From: Manduca sexta | Taxonomy: Eukaryota; Arthropoda; Insecta; Lepidoptera; Sphingidae | Direction: 5' to 3' | DNA: 64,000 nucleotides | Assembly: GCF_014839805.1 (NCBI RefSeq) | Contig: NC_051142.1 | Span: forward strand, 16,586,589 to 16,650,588 | Part shown: piece after piece, positions 31,370-44,700 of the stretch | Numbering within the stretch: the first letter of the stretch is position 1 | Layout of the letters: each line of letters opens with the position of its first letter | The notes under the pieces: model-generated | Told to the model about the DNA's origin: nothing | The model's input: the letters and a program-made list of their open reading frames with translations, nothing else | The model's database searches: none | Made by a program: the position numbers and the translations under genes

Positions 31370-32869
31370 TTTAATGGGCGCGGCAAACAACTCCAATCAG
31401 TTCAAGTTCAATGTTATAATTCGATTGGCTTAAATACATAAAAAGCTGACGGTTATATATTTGCGGCTTCTAAACGTTATTTCCTTGATATTTAAACTTT
31501 TTAATCTCAGAACAGCGCCAAACTGTGGCATTTTCCGTAAAAAAGATGACATTTTCTTAGTAATATAAATTTGGCTATATATTGCACTACATCTAAAAAT
31601 TTAATGGCGTTTTATGACACTTCCTTTGACAATTTTTTAAATCTAATTATAATATCTAATTCAGTACATACTGAAATAAAAAATGAAAGATATATATTTA
31701 ATTGTGTCTTTACATAAAGGAAAATCTGAATCTTGACAAAAATAATATTACGTTGTATTATTTTTAAATATGCTTCATTTTATTACCAGTAAGCTTAATT
31801 AGAGCAAAAAAATTAATATGTTAGATAAGTGCGAATGCATTATTTCCAGAAAGAAAAAGAGACACTGTAATTCTGACAATTTCTGCCAGAATTTTATAAA
31901 TTAAACAACATATTTTTTGATAAAATTAATAAATTGGCTTTGCAATCCAGATAAAAAAAAACTTAGATTTTGTAAAAATACGTAATTTTTTGATTTCTTC
32001 AATAATACTTTATTGAAAATCACTGGTATAAAACTGGTTCTGTTAAGATTATCATTTATTTTGGGGATAAATACCTGATATTTTCCCCAATTTTTTTCTT
32101 ACATTCTGTAATAATTTCATATTGTGTGAGCTTTAAGTTCCAAAAAATGTATTCGATCCCAACAATAATTTGTTTAATAAAAACCAATGTACCTGAGCAA
32201 GATTGACAATGACTTATCGCTCTACCAGGACTCGGATAACAGCTAACCGGCATCCTCCCCTTGTGGGACAACAGGTTGCAGAGAATTGCACTACGATACG
32301 TGTCCTTTGCTTGACTTAAAAGGTAATTCCAAGGCGTCACTGGGAGCACGGCCGCGCAGCCAGATATTAGCGGGCATTAATATAATTTATCAACATTGAA
32401 CGTTGCAAAGTTAAGAGTAGAAATCATTGTGCCGCTACGGGCAGTTCCAGCAGCCATTATAAAGCAATTAGGATCCTCAGGGTCATTGGCCATTTTAATT
32501 GATATGACGTAGGGAATATTGGACCCGGATCATGAGAGGTTGAGAAGGTATCAGCAAGTTGGAATTTCTCGTAGACAATGGAGGCTTATCGCCAGCAAAA
32601 CACCTCGACATAGCAAAGGAAAAACGAACTTACGCTCTGTGGCATACAGTATATTATATACACACATTTCAATAGTTATGTGGTTTGAATTTGAATCAAG
32701 TTGATTCATTGCTACGCGCCGCGCCGTTTTAAAATATTTACTTTATGTAAAATAGCTTAAGTTCAAAGAATTGAGTCGAAACATATTTGTATGACAAATA
32801 TGGCTTAGGAATGATTGAGCTACATTGAGTAAATTTAAATTGAATTTACTTTTGTATTCTCCGTCGCTC

Positions 32870-33015
32870 GCTTTAACGATGAAGGGAAACTTGGTGAAAA
32901 CATATATAAAACTAAGAATTTCGAAGGTATGTGAAGTCTGCCAACCCTCACTAAGCCAGCGTGGTAGACTAAGGCCTAAACCCTCTCAGTAGTAGGAGAG
33001 GACCGTGCAAGTATT
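32870..33015 (+). mobile_element. SINE family D, 3' fragment
   Basis: Strings gctcgctttaacgatgaagg, aatttcgaaggtatgtgaag, cagcgtggtagactaaggcc and ctctcagtagtag align in order with the second half of the full copy at 61380-61690. Confidence 0.65.
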
Positions 33016-33484
33016 GGTTATTTCACAATATCCCTAAAAAGTAAGGTCTATCGTGGAAAAAGCATTATCGCACCGACTCGATGTATCTTTCCGTAAAAAA
33101 AAACTCAAGTTATTTTTTCAATATAAGAAAAAAACCGAATTCACGGAGTCTGTTTTAAATCATCATAAATTCCAAAAATATACGTACTATAAATAGTCTA
33201 TTTAGAAACAATAAAACAAATGAATACTCAAGCCTTTTTTTCAATACAAAAAAAATACCGAATATCTATTTCAGGCTATGTATCAACTGCAAAAATTTAA
33301 ACCATAATAAAATAAAATTTCATTAAAAAAATCAAAAGCACATTTAACACAATGACCACTAAATGAGCTGATGTATACAAATTTTCAATTGGTACTCAAA
33401 TTCCTAAAACAAATACGACTAAATGAGCACATATACCAATAAAATAATCAATTTTGGTCAGAGTTACCCCACTTCGTAATGACG

Positions 33485-36400
33485 TTACCCCGGCGGCCAG
33501 CCCATCTGCCTGCCGCCCAGCACGTGAAGATGGAGATGGTAGACGCTTTGTGCCCCATCCCTGCCGTTGTTTACTACGAGACGCCACCCTGACGGGGCAC
33601 GCTGGGATCCCAGAGAGCGCGCCACCAGCATTAAATGACCTAGGAGCTGTGGATTAAAAATGTGACTATTAGGGGTTTTTTTTTCAGGGATATTGGTTAT
33701 TCTGCTCAGTATTACCGCTGCGTCTGAAAGCCCTTTATGGCGATAGGCTCGCCGCTTATCACATTATGGGACGAAATACACATGGCGAATAGAGTGCCCT
33801 GGTTGCACCTCTGCATATCTCTTGTGGGATAGGCAGGCTGAATGTCTATGTGTGCATGCGTGCATGTATGTAATAACTTCTTCATTTGCCGCCTTATACC
33901 TAGGTTACAAAATTACGTGACAAAAACTACGTAGGTAGATTGAGCTTGTATATACAGTCATTAAAACTTGAGGCTTGGGAGATAAAATCTATACCATTCC
34001 CTTTGCAATTATATTTATCTATAGACCAGTATATCCATCGGAACATAATATTTACATACATAGATTTTCAGCATTAATCAAATGAAAATAATAAATGAAA
34101 TGTATTTACTCCATAAACTGTCTTAATTTTATATCACCACATAAGACATATCAAGGTAAATGTATTGTCATTCAGTACATCAGTAATTCCGCGTAGCGTT
34201 GAGACATTGTAATTAGATGGCTAACAATCAGCCGACCGCTAATCGTCATTAATAAAAACTACGCATTTTAAATACGTAGACATGCACAAGCAGGCCGTGT
34301 GAGTAACACGACAGGTATGCGGCTAAATAAATATGCGCTGATAGCGACGATTAGGTGTGATAAAACTTACTATCATTAGCTATCACGCGTGTTTTTAATT
34401 AAATGCCTCTAATGATTATAATTTTCCCTCCTTAGGTTAATTTTACCAGGTGTTGTTTTCTTTTTGGCCCCCGTCAGTCAACTACGGGAAATCTGCGAAT
34501 TGGATAATCGGATCCCCCGGCTTGGCGACTGAAGGGCCCTAGAGGAATATTGGGAAGGCATATCTGGGGAAAGAGAAGGAACCCTTTTAGGTTCGGAGGA
34601 GGGGAGAAGGCCAGAAAATATTTGCGAGCCCTCATAGCCCTAAATGTGAATTGGCAACCACAGGTATATAATTGCCTCAGGGGGGAAACCAGATGCGGTT
34701 GACCTTAAACCGGCCATCCTTTCTGCAACATGTTTGAAAATATGTGTTGCGATGATTAGGAACGAGAAAAGGGTGGTCAAAAATATTGCTAATGGTATAC
34801 ATATTTATTATGGTTTATTAAAGAGGATATAAACATATAAAAAGTTACTTAATTGTAACTTATTATTGTTCATAAACACCCTTAAAACTAGAATCATCAA
34901 TAAATTACCATAAATTCTTGCAAGGTTCCATCCCATAAAACCTCTATGAAGTATCAACTTAGTTGATGAACAACTAACAAACTCGCACCATTTCTCAAGT
35001 AATATTCTTTTCACTTGAAAGTCAGATATATAAGTGAATTAATGTGGAATTGTGTATATTTCTAAACTTTGGTAACCACTCATCCTAAGTGACCTACCAC
35101 CTTGTTTGACCAGCCAATACAATAAAACATAATATATTTCCTCTTAAATAAAAGGTATGCCAAAACACACATAGAGTTTGGTAAATTTATTACTGAAACA
35201 TGTGAAAATTGGGTACACCATATTAAACACAAATTTTATAGTGTTACTCTAAAATGATAAATCACCAATTACCTACCACAAAGGATTCGAGCCCAAAAAC
35301 TCTTTACTTACACAGCCTGAACATAATTCTACTAGATTGAAGATCATCATCTTTCTTCCAGCAGAGTCCTGAATATATATAGAATAGTTGCCTCAACAGA
35401 GTTTTTTTTTAATTATTCTTATCTAGGTATAAAGTTATGGTTATAAAACAAAAGGTTTCAAGCTCAGTCAAAAGAAAATTCTTAGTTGTGTGTGCACATA
35501 GAAAAGAAAATTATTTGAAATCCAAATAAATATATTTAAATATTAGTGTAGTGAATTAAAAAACATCACTGTTTGCATTATGGGCTTGGCAAAGTGACTG
35601 TCTACTATATCTGAAGGTAAGGGATGAAGCATTTGCAAGAGTATTGTTCTTCAAGACAAGAACCTCCCTTCTAAAGAAGCAAAATTATTATGCTAGCCTG
35701 TTCATATTTGATCAATGTTGTGACAGCCACTATTATTATATAGATAATTTTGATTGAATATGGATCAGTATTTTAAAGTAGATAGGTGTTTTTAATATTG
35801 TTATAAAAAAATGTTTGTCGAGTATTCAAATTTGTACCCAACATATTTTTTTCATTTATCACATAATTTTGAATTAAAAAAGGTTTGTGAAATCATATAT
35901 GCATAAGTCATATCTTTCAGTAATCATTTAATAATAAAGGTGTGAGTTACCTACTTTTTATTTTGATGTAAGTACAACAAAACCATATCACAAATAAAAT
36001 ACTTACAATAGGTATTTACACTAGGATCTATTACAATCGCATAAAATGGTGTTAGAACATGTAAGACTTGCTAAGAACATGTTTGGAATAAACAATGAGG
36101 TGAATTAGTATTCTGAAAATGTCTCCACACAGAAAATACATGCCTACTGCTATAAATTAAAGGCAAAGAAAATAGAAAAACAAAGTACACTTACATACAT
36201 GATACTTGTTTAGATTTTCGTCAATAAACTTTTACAATTAACGTCACAATCAAGACATCACAACTAAGTAGCCTTGTATTTATTTAATTAAAAACTTACA
36301 TAATTTATCACAACCGCATTCCACATTTAAAAATTCCCGCCGACTACTCGATTCGGTCGGGTTATACATACCTCTAAATCACTTTGTTGCGCATCTTGCA

Positions 36401-36713
36401 ATCTTGGTATTCTTCGTTTCGGAATAACCAGAAAATGGACAGGGGCTTGTGGAGAAATATCGTTGAAGGCCAAACATAAATCATCTTCGTAAATAATGTC
36501 AGCTTTTATTTCCTTGGATATAATCTTATCGAATATGGTAGGTCCCGGCGCAGCAACACTCTGCGCCTGGGCACGGCGAACCTCATCACTATATGGCCTT
36601 CGTACTGCGATCGCGGAACCACGGGATAAATCGTATATATTCGTTGGATAACTTTTCTTTAATCTGAATTTAAGAGCACGTTGAAAAACTTTGTTAAACA
36701 TTTTTTCAAACAT
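33485..36713 (-). CDS. HINT-type histidine-triad nucleotide-binding protein, 2 exons, 167 aa
   Basis: HINT proteins hydrolyse nucleoside phosphoramidates and acyl-adenylates. Exon 1 is 36372-36713 (114 codons, donor GTATGT) and exon 2 is 33485-33646 (acceptor CACAG, 53 codons plus stop), a phase-0 junction across a 2.7-kb intron. The HIT domain starts near residue 60 ([20 protein letters not shown]), continues with [20 protein letters not shown] and LLGHLMLV, and ends [24 protein letters not shown]. The catalytic HxHxH triad is at residues 152, 154 and 156. Residues 1-55 are Arg/Lys-rich with almost no acidic residues at first ([16 protein letters not shown]), which suggests mitochondrial import, as in HINT2; initiation at Met5 is also possible. 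Exon 2 sits in a GC-rich island and is easily missed because a different frame there is longer. Confidence 0.93.
33690..33870 (+). mobile_element. SINE family C (Bm1-like), 3' part, in HINT intron
   Basis: Strings tatggcgataggctcgccgc, ttatcacattatgggacgaa, atacacatggcgaatagagt and gttgcacctctgcatatctc form the 3' half I recognise from common lepidopteran tRNA-type SINEs. It lies antisense to HINT, about 45 bp from the exon 2 acceptor. Confidence 0.6.
34445..34720. repeat. Dispersed repeat RepE, copy 2, in HINT intron
   Basis: Shares ggatcccccggcttggcgac, gcgagccctcatag and gtgaattggcaaccac with the copy at 5790-6130, in the same order and orientation. Confidence 0.6.
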
Positions 36714-38783
36714 TAATGTATATTCCCATCTTCACACTACACACATAACTTTGACTTTTTTCGTTTGACATTGACAGATTTTAGATAGTAGGGTTGCTAC
36801 GATATAAATTATAAAACTACTATAATAATAATGTTATACATTGATTTGGAAATTATTATAGAACATTTGAAACACAACTTTAAAAAAGCTTTATGATAGA
36901 GAAACATAACGTTTTATAACATTGTATTACACAGGAAATTTACTATATTAATTAATTAATAAAAAAAAGCCTAAATAAGAAAATAATGGAAAAAGCAATG
37001 TATCAGGTGGTAAGTCTCTCATATGTGAGACTTCGCCTGGGTAGATACCACCGTAATGTCTATTTCTGCCGCCAAGCAGCAGTATGTAGTCACTGTTGTG
37101 TTCTGGACATAATAAGCCTTAACACCTAATGTTTCAGGATGGCGGGCGCATTGGAATACTAAACAATAGTTTTTAATTCAATGTGTTGGATGGTGTTTCT
37201 ACTATTTATGGGCGGTCGTATCGCTTAGCATCAGGCGAACGGCAAGCTCGCCTAACGATAATAACGAATAAAAAAAAATTAAAATAGCTTTTCGAGTTTT
37301 CTCTCAATTCACACAACTTTATTTATTTTGTCAATTACTCCTTCAGATGACTGAATATTGTTATTTTTTTATTTTTAGTTATCGGGAACGCAAAAAAAAT
37401 ATTTTACGTATCTAATAGAAGAAAATTTAGTGACGTAAAATCTAGCCCATTGCGCCATACTAAAGACCACTGTTATGAGATCTTTATTTATATTATAAGT
37501 AATTCCGTAGAGATGTCCATAGCAGGAAAGAAGTGATAGTTATTTTGTAAATGTACTGTTAAACAGCTTTTGTCCTATAAACTTAATACTATACACTTCG
37601 TAGAAACCTATGAAGTATTTAAACAAATGTGTTTACTTTTTAATATATTTACAATATTGGTGTTTAGTCACAAAAAGGTTGAAATAAAAGGTATATTGTA
37701 TACAAAATATTTATTTAGCATACCGAATATCCTTAAATAGTAAACATAAATAAAAAAAATACACCATAACTACACAAAGTATTTGCTTAAATTAAACATA
37801 TGTCTGTACAATGTACTTTCTATTTTCTTATTTTAACCACAACAATATTCGTATAAAAATCATCTCCCAACTCCATTCCATTCATGTAGGGTTACAACGA
37901 TAGAATATAATTATGTCCTATATTGCAGACAAGTGTAAATCAATATCACAAAACTCCCGATTAGGCACAAAATGCATACGCTGTTAAAAATAAGTTAATT
38001 ATAAAAGTAAACTTTTTTTTATTAAAAAGCTCATGAAAAAACGTTTGCAAGTCCTGATAGCATTTAATAAATCTATTTTAAAACAATTTACACATTTTGT
38101 CTTGTATTAAAAATACGACATCCGAAGAAATATACAATAAGGCCTTTTTGGCATAGTTGCTGTACATAATGTTATATGTACTACTTAATAGTACTTTCAC
38201 CTTCACAACGTAATAATTTTGTACTGTCGTTGCAAAATATATCAACATGTAATGTAATGAATAATAGCCGTATTGTTAAAGCACCGAGGAGCAACTTAAA
38301 ATAAAAGCGAAAAACATTTTTTACTCACGGTCAAAAATAGTTTTAAAAATTAAACGAATTTAGTGGTTCTTCTTTGAAAAGAAACATTATTATTATTTCA
38401 TATTACTAAGATGTTTTGGTGATTTAAATAAAATAACATATTAAACGGATAATCATTCATTCTCTTTATAAATAATTAGGCTGAGATTTTAGGCAAGTGA
38501 GTTTTTAGATCTTAGTCTTTAATATGGAAAGAAAAATTGTGATAAGTAAAGATAATATGCCTCGTGTTCAATTCAAGTTCATAATATGTAAGCCGATTGT
38601 ATATACATATAAAAATCTTGATACCCTTAGCGTATATCTAAGAATACAGTATATTATGAAGTCTTAAATATCATGGAAATTAATTTATATTACTTTGATT
38701 CTTATCGTTTTAAGACATTGTATCACATATATTATGTATCTCTTTGTTCATGGAATATTTACAAGACTGATATTTATATACAT
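36714..38783. other. Region between HINT 5' end and FAR-B 3' end
   Basis: This holds the HINT promoter side (no clear TATA box or initiator) and the FAR-B 3' UTR on the minus strand. The only recognised insertion is RepA copy 3. The remainder is AT-rich with no supportable gene. Confidence 0.55.
37015..37258 (-). repeat. Dispersed repeat RepA, copy 3 (inverted)
   Basis: On the minus strand it carries gagcttgccgttcgcctgat, ggtgttaaggcttattatgt, gtgactacatactgctgctt and gacattacggtggtatctac in RepA order. Part of the middle (the tccagtagttacactggcta block) is missing. Confidence 0.7.
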
Positions 38784-41700
38784 CTACAATTTTATACGCC
38801 CATACGCAGCGTTAAAGGCAGAAAATAATAATTTGAGTGTTCCGTAGACGATGCTTCTTATGATAGGATTTTGCATCGCATAACGAAAAACTAAGACGAG
38901 CAAGAATAAGATGAATCCATGATGGACGTAGTACATTCTGTAAAATATTAAAGAAATAAATTAGCATGAAATAATAATAATAACACAATAAATTTCTATA
39001 AGTCAATAACAATCATTGACGAGTTGAATTATTCCTCTTATCATTTTAAAAACAAAGAAAATACTACAGAAACAACTGACATTTAAGCAAATAACAATAT
39101 TTAAAGAAATTTGCATTTGTAGATCTTACATTAATATTAATAATATTTAGAATATTACCTTCTAATATGTCTCTTTGCTTCTCCTATATCTTGATCTTTT
39201 TCTTTTAAAAGATATTTTCTGGTGCCTTTTACGAAGTTGATGAAGTGTTCAGTCCAGCTGAAACAAGAACAAGAATATATTAGAATCGCGCCTTATGCTC
39301 TTTTCAGCACATAAGGATGATTTCATAATAATAAATTGTATTGATGTCTGAAGTAAAGTTAAGGCCTCCAAGCCGAATTTTCAACCACGGCGGCCAATTT
39401 CAATGGAAATCAGCCAGGTACGTAGGAGTTATTGCGCACTAGTATGTGGGCATACATGTGTATTGCGCACACACTTTGCACTATAGTACCTGTGTGCAGT
39501 CTCTGTTCCTTCAGTTTCGTAGTTCGGCGAGACGGCAATCCAACATGACTGGAGAGGGATTAGGCGCAGGGCCAAACGGCTATACATGCTTTCCGAGGCA
39601 CGGGGGTATCACACCGACAACTTCCTGACACCGAGCTCTGTCTGAGTCATGTTTTAAGATGGAAAAACCCAGTCACAATTATTTTGGCCCGACCCGAGAT
39701 TCGAACCCAGGACCACAGCGTAGTAGTCGTACTTGTACTGCGTAAAAGTACAACTACACCACGGAGGCAGTCATCTTTATTGCACTATCTAAAACTCACG
39801 CCCGATGACTAGGGCCAAACTGGTGCATAATAAGTTGAAACAAATATACCAGGAACATGCTTTAAATGTCTGATACCAAACATTTCTAATAATATTTATA
39901 AAAGTAATCTCAAAATAAAATGTTTTTATACTGTTACTTAACTCTTACAATTGCCATTGTTTTAAAATATTAAACTCACTTAATAGTCTGCGGGTCTAAG
40001 TTGTAAATTTCAGCATCACGCGGCGATAGCCTCGCTTGTAACCGACGAACATTATCTTTCTTAAATATCCACTCACGGAGAGAGAAGAATTGAAGTACAT
40101 CACTCATTGCGCATAGTCGCTGATTTACAGTAATAAAGCTTAACCTGTAACAATATATTTCATGTTAATAATATTATCTTCCTTTATCATTATTCGGCGT
40201 TAATTAAAATAGTAGGATTTTTTTCAATACTGCAACACTAAATCAGATGTTTGAAATAATTTTCATTCCATTGCATGCATTATCTTATCAGCACTTATGT
40301 TTGCATATTTCTGATTAATTTGATAATTATGTCTGCTAAGTCCTACTAAGTAATATAAGTACCTTGTTTTTATTCCGAATAAACGCACTGTGTATTCAGC
40401 TAGATGTAGAGGTAAAGTTTGAGTTAACAGGGCAATAGCTTTTTGCAAATATCTGTAAAAAAAATGTAACCATAAATTAGGTAAACGCTAATTAAATTTG
40501 AGTGTGGAGTGTAGAGGTAAGAAGCACCAAATTAAATGAATCCCTCCTAGCCTAATTTCCCTCACGGCGGAGCATCTCGACGGAGATCAGCCAGATATGC
40601 AAAAGATATTAAAGTGCACAAATGTGTACGCGATACGCAGGTGCACTCTTTGTTTCTTCACTTTCATAGTCTGGTAAGACGACAATCTGATATGACTGGA
40701 AAGAGATCAGGCACAGGATCAACAGCTTTGCGTGCCCCAATTATATTAGAAACAACTCGAAAAACCCCTAGTAGCGCTAGAGTAGCAAGATAAATATATA
40801 ATAAACAAGATGGATGTTGTTGTTTTGCAACCATTCAATATTCTAATATTCAAAATATTGGTTATTACATTGTCAAAAACAGCAATAAAGTTTTATCGTT
40901 TAATGGTCGCTACCGTTAAATAAATGGGAAATAAATTGTGGAAATGTTAATATTTCACTCTTATTTTTGTATTTCCCACAAAATGAAAGAAAGAAAAGAC
41001 AAAAAAGCATAGAGACATCTAGCATGCAATAGCGTTAACTCACTTGCTCTCAATCACAGTTCCCGATGGATACCAAAACGCTTTGTCAAAAGGATGAATT
41101 CGGAGCTCCCTTCTGATCGTTGTCTCGAATTCCCGCCATGTTACAGGATTATCTATGGTGCTGCAGTTATATACGCGGACTTCTGATAATCTGCGTAAAA
41201 AAAAGTAAATTTACATTACAAATGCGAAGCCAGCAGGAATTGTTTTACGTGGTTCCCTTTCCACTGATTGTTAGTAAGATTCTCGTCTAAATATTTTTTT
41301 ATTAAGTTTCAAAATTAACTATAATCTAACTGTTCACGTAATAATGAAGAATTAAAAAAATAAAGTTTTTCGAATAGGGTCAGGCTGTGTAAATAAAAAT
41401 AAAACACGCAATATTTAGGAAAAAAATATAATTTCTAAGTATAATGAAGAACGACGAAGATCTATAATTTAACCATGAAATTATTGTGAAGATACTACGC
41501 ACAACTTCATTACTTTAAGTTATTTAGATTTCATTTCTTTTATTTTATAGTATATTTTGCAAGTTATTTTGTTAGCATTTTTGACTTTTTTTAACATTTA
41601 TGTTTTTGTTGGTAGCCCTCTGAGAAAAATCAACCGCATCGGTAAAAAAGATTACAAGCTCAATCTTTTTAAAGCTAATATTTTGTGACATAAGTATTAT

Positions 41701-44700
41701 CTGTAGAGCGTCGGTAGAAGTCTGCAGTCGCTGAACATTCTGAAGGAGGCTCCAATCATTATTTGCGATTAGACAAGCCACAAATCCTTGCCAAAGAACA
41801 CCGATTCCTGCCTAGGATGATTCGCGAGGCTATTGAAATTAAAAAACACCCAAATTTCAATAGGGAAGATGGTTGGAAGCTTGCACAAGCCTGGGATCCT
41901 GTTCTACATTTAATTAAATCAGATCCCAAAAGACCGGCTGCCAGACCTCAAGACACTGTGAGCTCATTCTGCGTAAATCGGACCGTCAACAGTTAAAAAT
42001 TTTAAAAAGTTGTATATTTGAAAAATGTAGGTAGATATTGTAACTTTGACTTTACTGATGAACAACACCTCAGTGCCCCCCGTGACCATGAAGGCTGCAA
42101 AGTCTTCGAAACGTCGGGAGAAAATAATAATATAAAAAACCGCGATAAAATCCGTTAAATAGTTTTTAGTTTTATTTCAATGTCTAACATTCGCGTAAAC
42201 TTAAATGTTCCTCCTTATAATAGTAAAAAATAAGAAACCCATAGGCCCTTTGTTACTTTTTAGCATGAAATAATTTTGAAACGAAACGCAATTTGTCAGA
42301 TCTTCTCTCTATGTTACTGTAAAATAATATAGGTACATATGTAAAATAATATAGGTACATATAGGTACGTACTTGTCCAACGCTGTCTCCCAAGCCACGG
42401 CGATCAGGGTATCTATAGCGATGTCCACAGGCAGTAGGTCGGCCTTTGCGCTATTCTTACAACAGAACACGTGGAGTAGACCCTTGCCCGCGCCCACCAC
42501 CACGCCGCTCGGCCCGTTCAGGTTCTCTATCCAACCCGGAAACGGATGTTGAAGGGCGGAAATTACTGAAATAAAAAGTAGGTAATTACAAAGTTGTTTT
42601 TCTTTGCACTGTATTGTCTATGCGCGATCTGATGGTAAGTATAGTACAAATACTGAGTAACTAATGAGAAACTTCGTGTATCAACTGTATTAATTCTTAC
42701 TAGAGAGAGTAGATACAGTTAGCCACAAAAGTAGCTGAACAAATTAAAAACTTCGTTTCTACACATTAACTTTAATAGAAATTTTGTTTTTTTTTTTAAT
42801 CTAAAATAAATTAAAAAATCTTATTTTAGTCAAGGAAAAACGATTATAGACGGACACAAAAATTTCGAAGCGATTTGAATTTTTTAATTTGTTCAGACAG
42901 TTTTATGGCTGATTGAACAATAGGTGCAGTGAAACACAGGGTTTTGTAAATTAAAGTTCTTAATAGTGCTCTTCCTAAAAATTGTATAATTAGAAAAATA
43001 TATTACCAATAGTAGGCCTGAAAATGGCCACCGGATATCCTCTGTTCCGGTGCTGTTCCACAGCATTTTCAGCCAAAGCTTTCGTGAATGTGTAAGTGTT
43101 AGGTTTTGGCGCTATGAACCTGTGGAAAGAATCATTCAACGGTTTAAAATAAAGAAAGTTTAATTTATTAATTAGATCCTTACATATGAAATTGGCGTTT
43201 TATATGGGAGCAATACATCGTTTTTTTTTAATTAAAATATAATTAATTAATCGAACTACGACATATTATCTGTACCTATAAGGCATGCTTAATGTTATTA
43301 CATAAATAATAATACTACTTAAAATTAAACTATTTTTCGAATTTTATTGCGGTTATTATTTTAGTTTTCTCCCGACGTTTCGAAGACTATGCAGCCTTCA
43401 TTATCACGGGAGTACTGAGGTGTTGGTCATCCACAAAGTTAAAGTTACTTATCTACCTACATTTTACAAATATACAACTTTTCATCTCCCGATATTTCGA
43501 AGACTATGCAGTATGCAGCCTTCGTGGTCACGGAGGTATTGAGGAGTTGGTCACCCGCAAAGTCAAAGTTACAATATCTACCTACATTTTACAATTATAC
43601 AACTTTTTAAACTTTAGCTGTTATACTTACTAATAATAATACTCACTTATCAGTGATCTCTGCCATCAGCTCGTCGGGAACAGAGTCGGTGAGCGCCAGG
43701 ACCTGGTCGAGCGACACCGGCGACGTGTACACCTTCTCCTCCACCGTGATCAGGTCCGCGTTACAGTACGCTGTGGAGACGTGGATGAACGCCTGCGAAG
43801 GCGTGTTTGTATTAGGGGAATGAGAATATATACTCACCATTGGCGCAGCTAGGGACAAAGGCGTCGCCAAGAGGGAGCAGGGAGGGGCAACTGCCCGCTA
43901 CCCAGAGATTCTAAAGTGTTAAGTCTTTGACTTGACTTGCTGATCGGTCATTCCCGTACGTCAAAAATTCCTAATATTCCGTACGCTCATTTACGAGAGG
44001 AAGTCGGGGAGGAACATGTGCTCTCGACTTTACCTACAATTCATACATTTCTCATTCTCCATATTAACTTGCCCCCCTAGGGCATCGGCTGGCGACGCTC
44101 TTGGCTAGGGGTTTCGATTAAGGGGAGCAGCCGGCAGGAGCAAAAACACGTTCCCTGGTTTTGTATTTAACAAATAATGGTCCTCACCACGCGAACTCCA
44201 CGTATAAGCGCAAAGCCTTTTCTAGGACGGGTACACGACTACCGTTGCCTCCCACCTCCTCTCTAACTATGTCTGTGATACTAAAAATATAACTTCTTTA
44301 CACCTAAAGTAGATGGGAGTGAATATTGTCAAAAACTATAATGAACTAGCTTTGTCTCCCGGCTTCGGACGCGTGATAATTTTTCCGGGACAAAAGCGAC
44401 GTTACATATTTAACCAGGATAAAAAGTAAGTATATCCTTCAAATAGATTAGTAGTTATATCCTTCCTGCGGATAAGTAGTTATATCCTTCCCACGGTTTC
44501 AAATTATCTCCATACCTAATTTCATCTAAATCCGTTCGATAGTTTTTAAGTTTATTACTTTCAGACGCGGCGCGATTTATGATATATAAAGATTCTTCGT
44601 TTAATGATAGCTAAAAGGCAGTATGTTAAATAATTTATACGAATGAGATAAATATGGAATGGGTACCTGAATGTTGGGTAACCGGTCGCAAATGTCCAGG

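Larger units (their letters stand above)
27151..33484. other. Intergenic region between the secreted-protein gene and HINT, dominated by a Helitron
   Basis: Apart from the Helitron with internal tandem repeats (29140-31369) and a SINE D fragment (about 32870-33015), I see only AT-rich DNA and no supportable exon or RNA gene. A moderately GC-rich stretch near 32200-32700 has short frames but no family resemblance. Confidence 0.6.

Noticed and set aside
33396..33587. 63-codon open frame on the minus strand over the HINT exon 2 region
   Set aside because: It is a shifted frame over the true HINT exon 2 (33485-33646), whose other frame gives the HIT motif.
42054..42125. CTGATGA at about 42054 as the 5' half of a hammerhead ribozyme
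   Set aside because: It is about 47 nt from GAAAC with no pairing that fits, and other tail copies do not keep it; only the ATGA next to the conserved stem is in a plausible place.
43850..44130. Possible inverted repeat around ggcgtcgccaagag and ggcgacgctcttgg
   Set aside because: Only short, poorly matched blocks; could not be separated from chance or from two unrelated repeat fragments.
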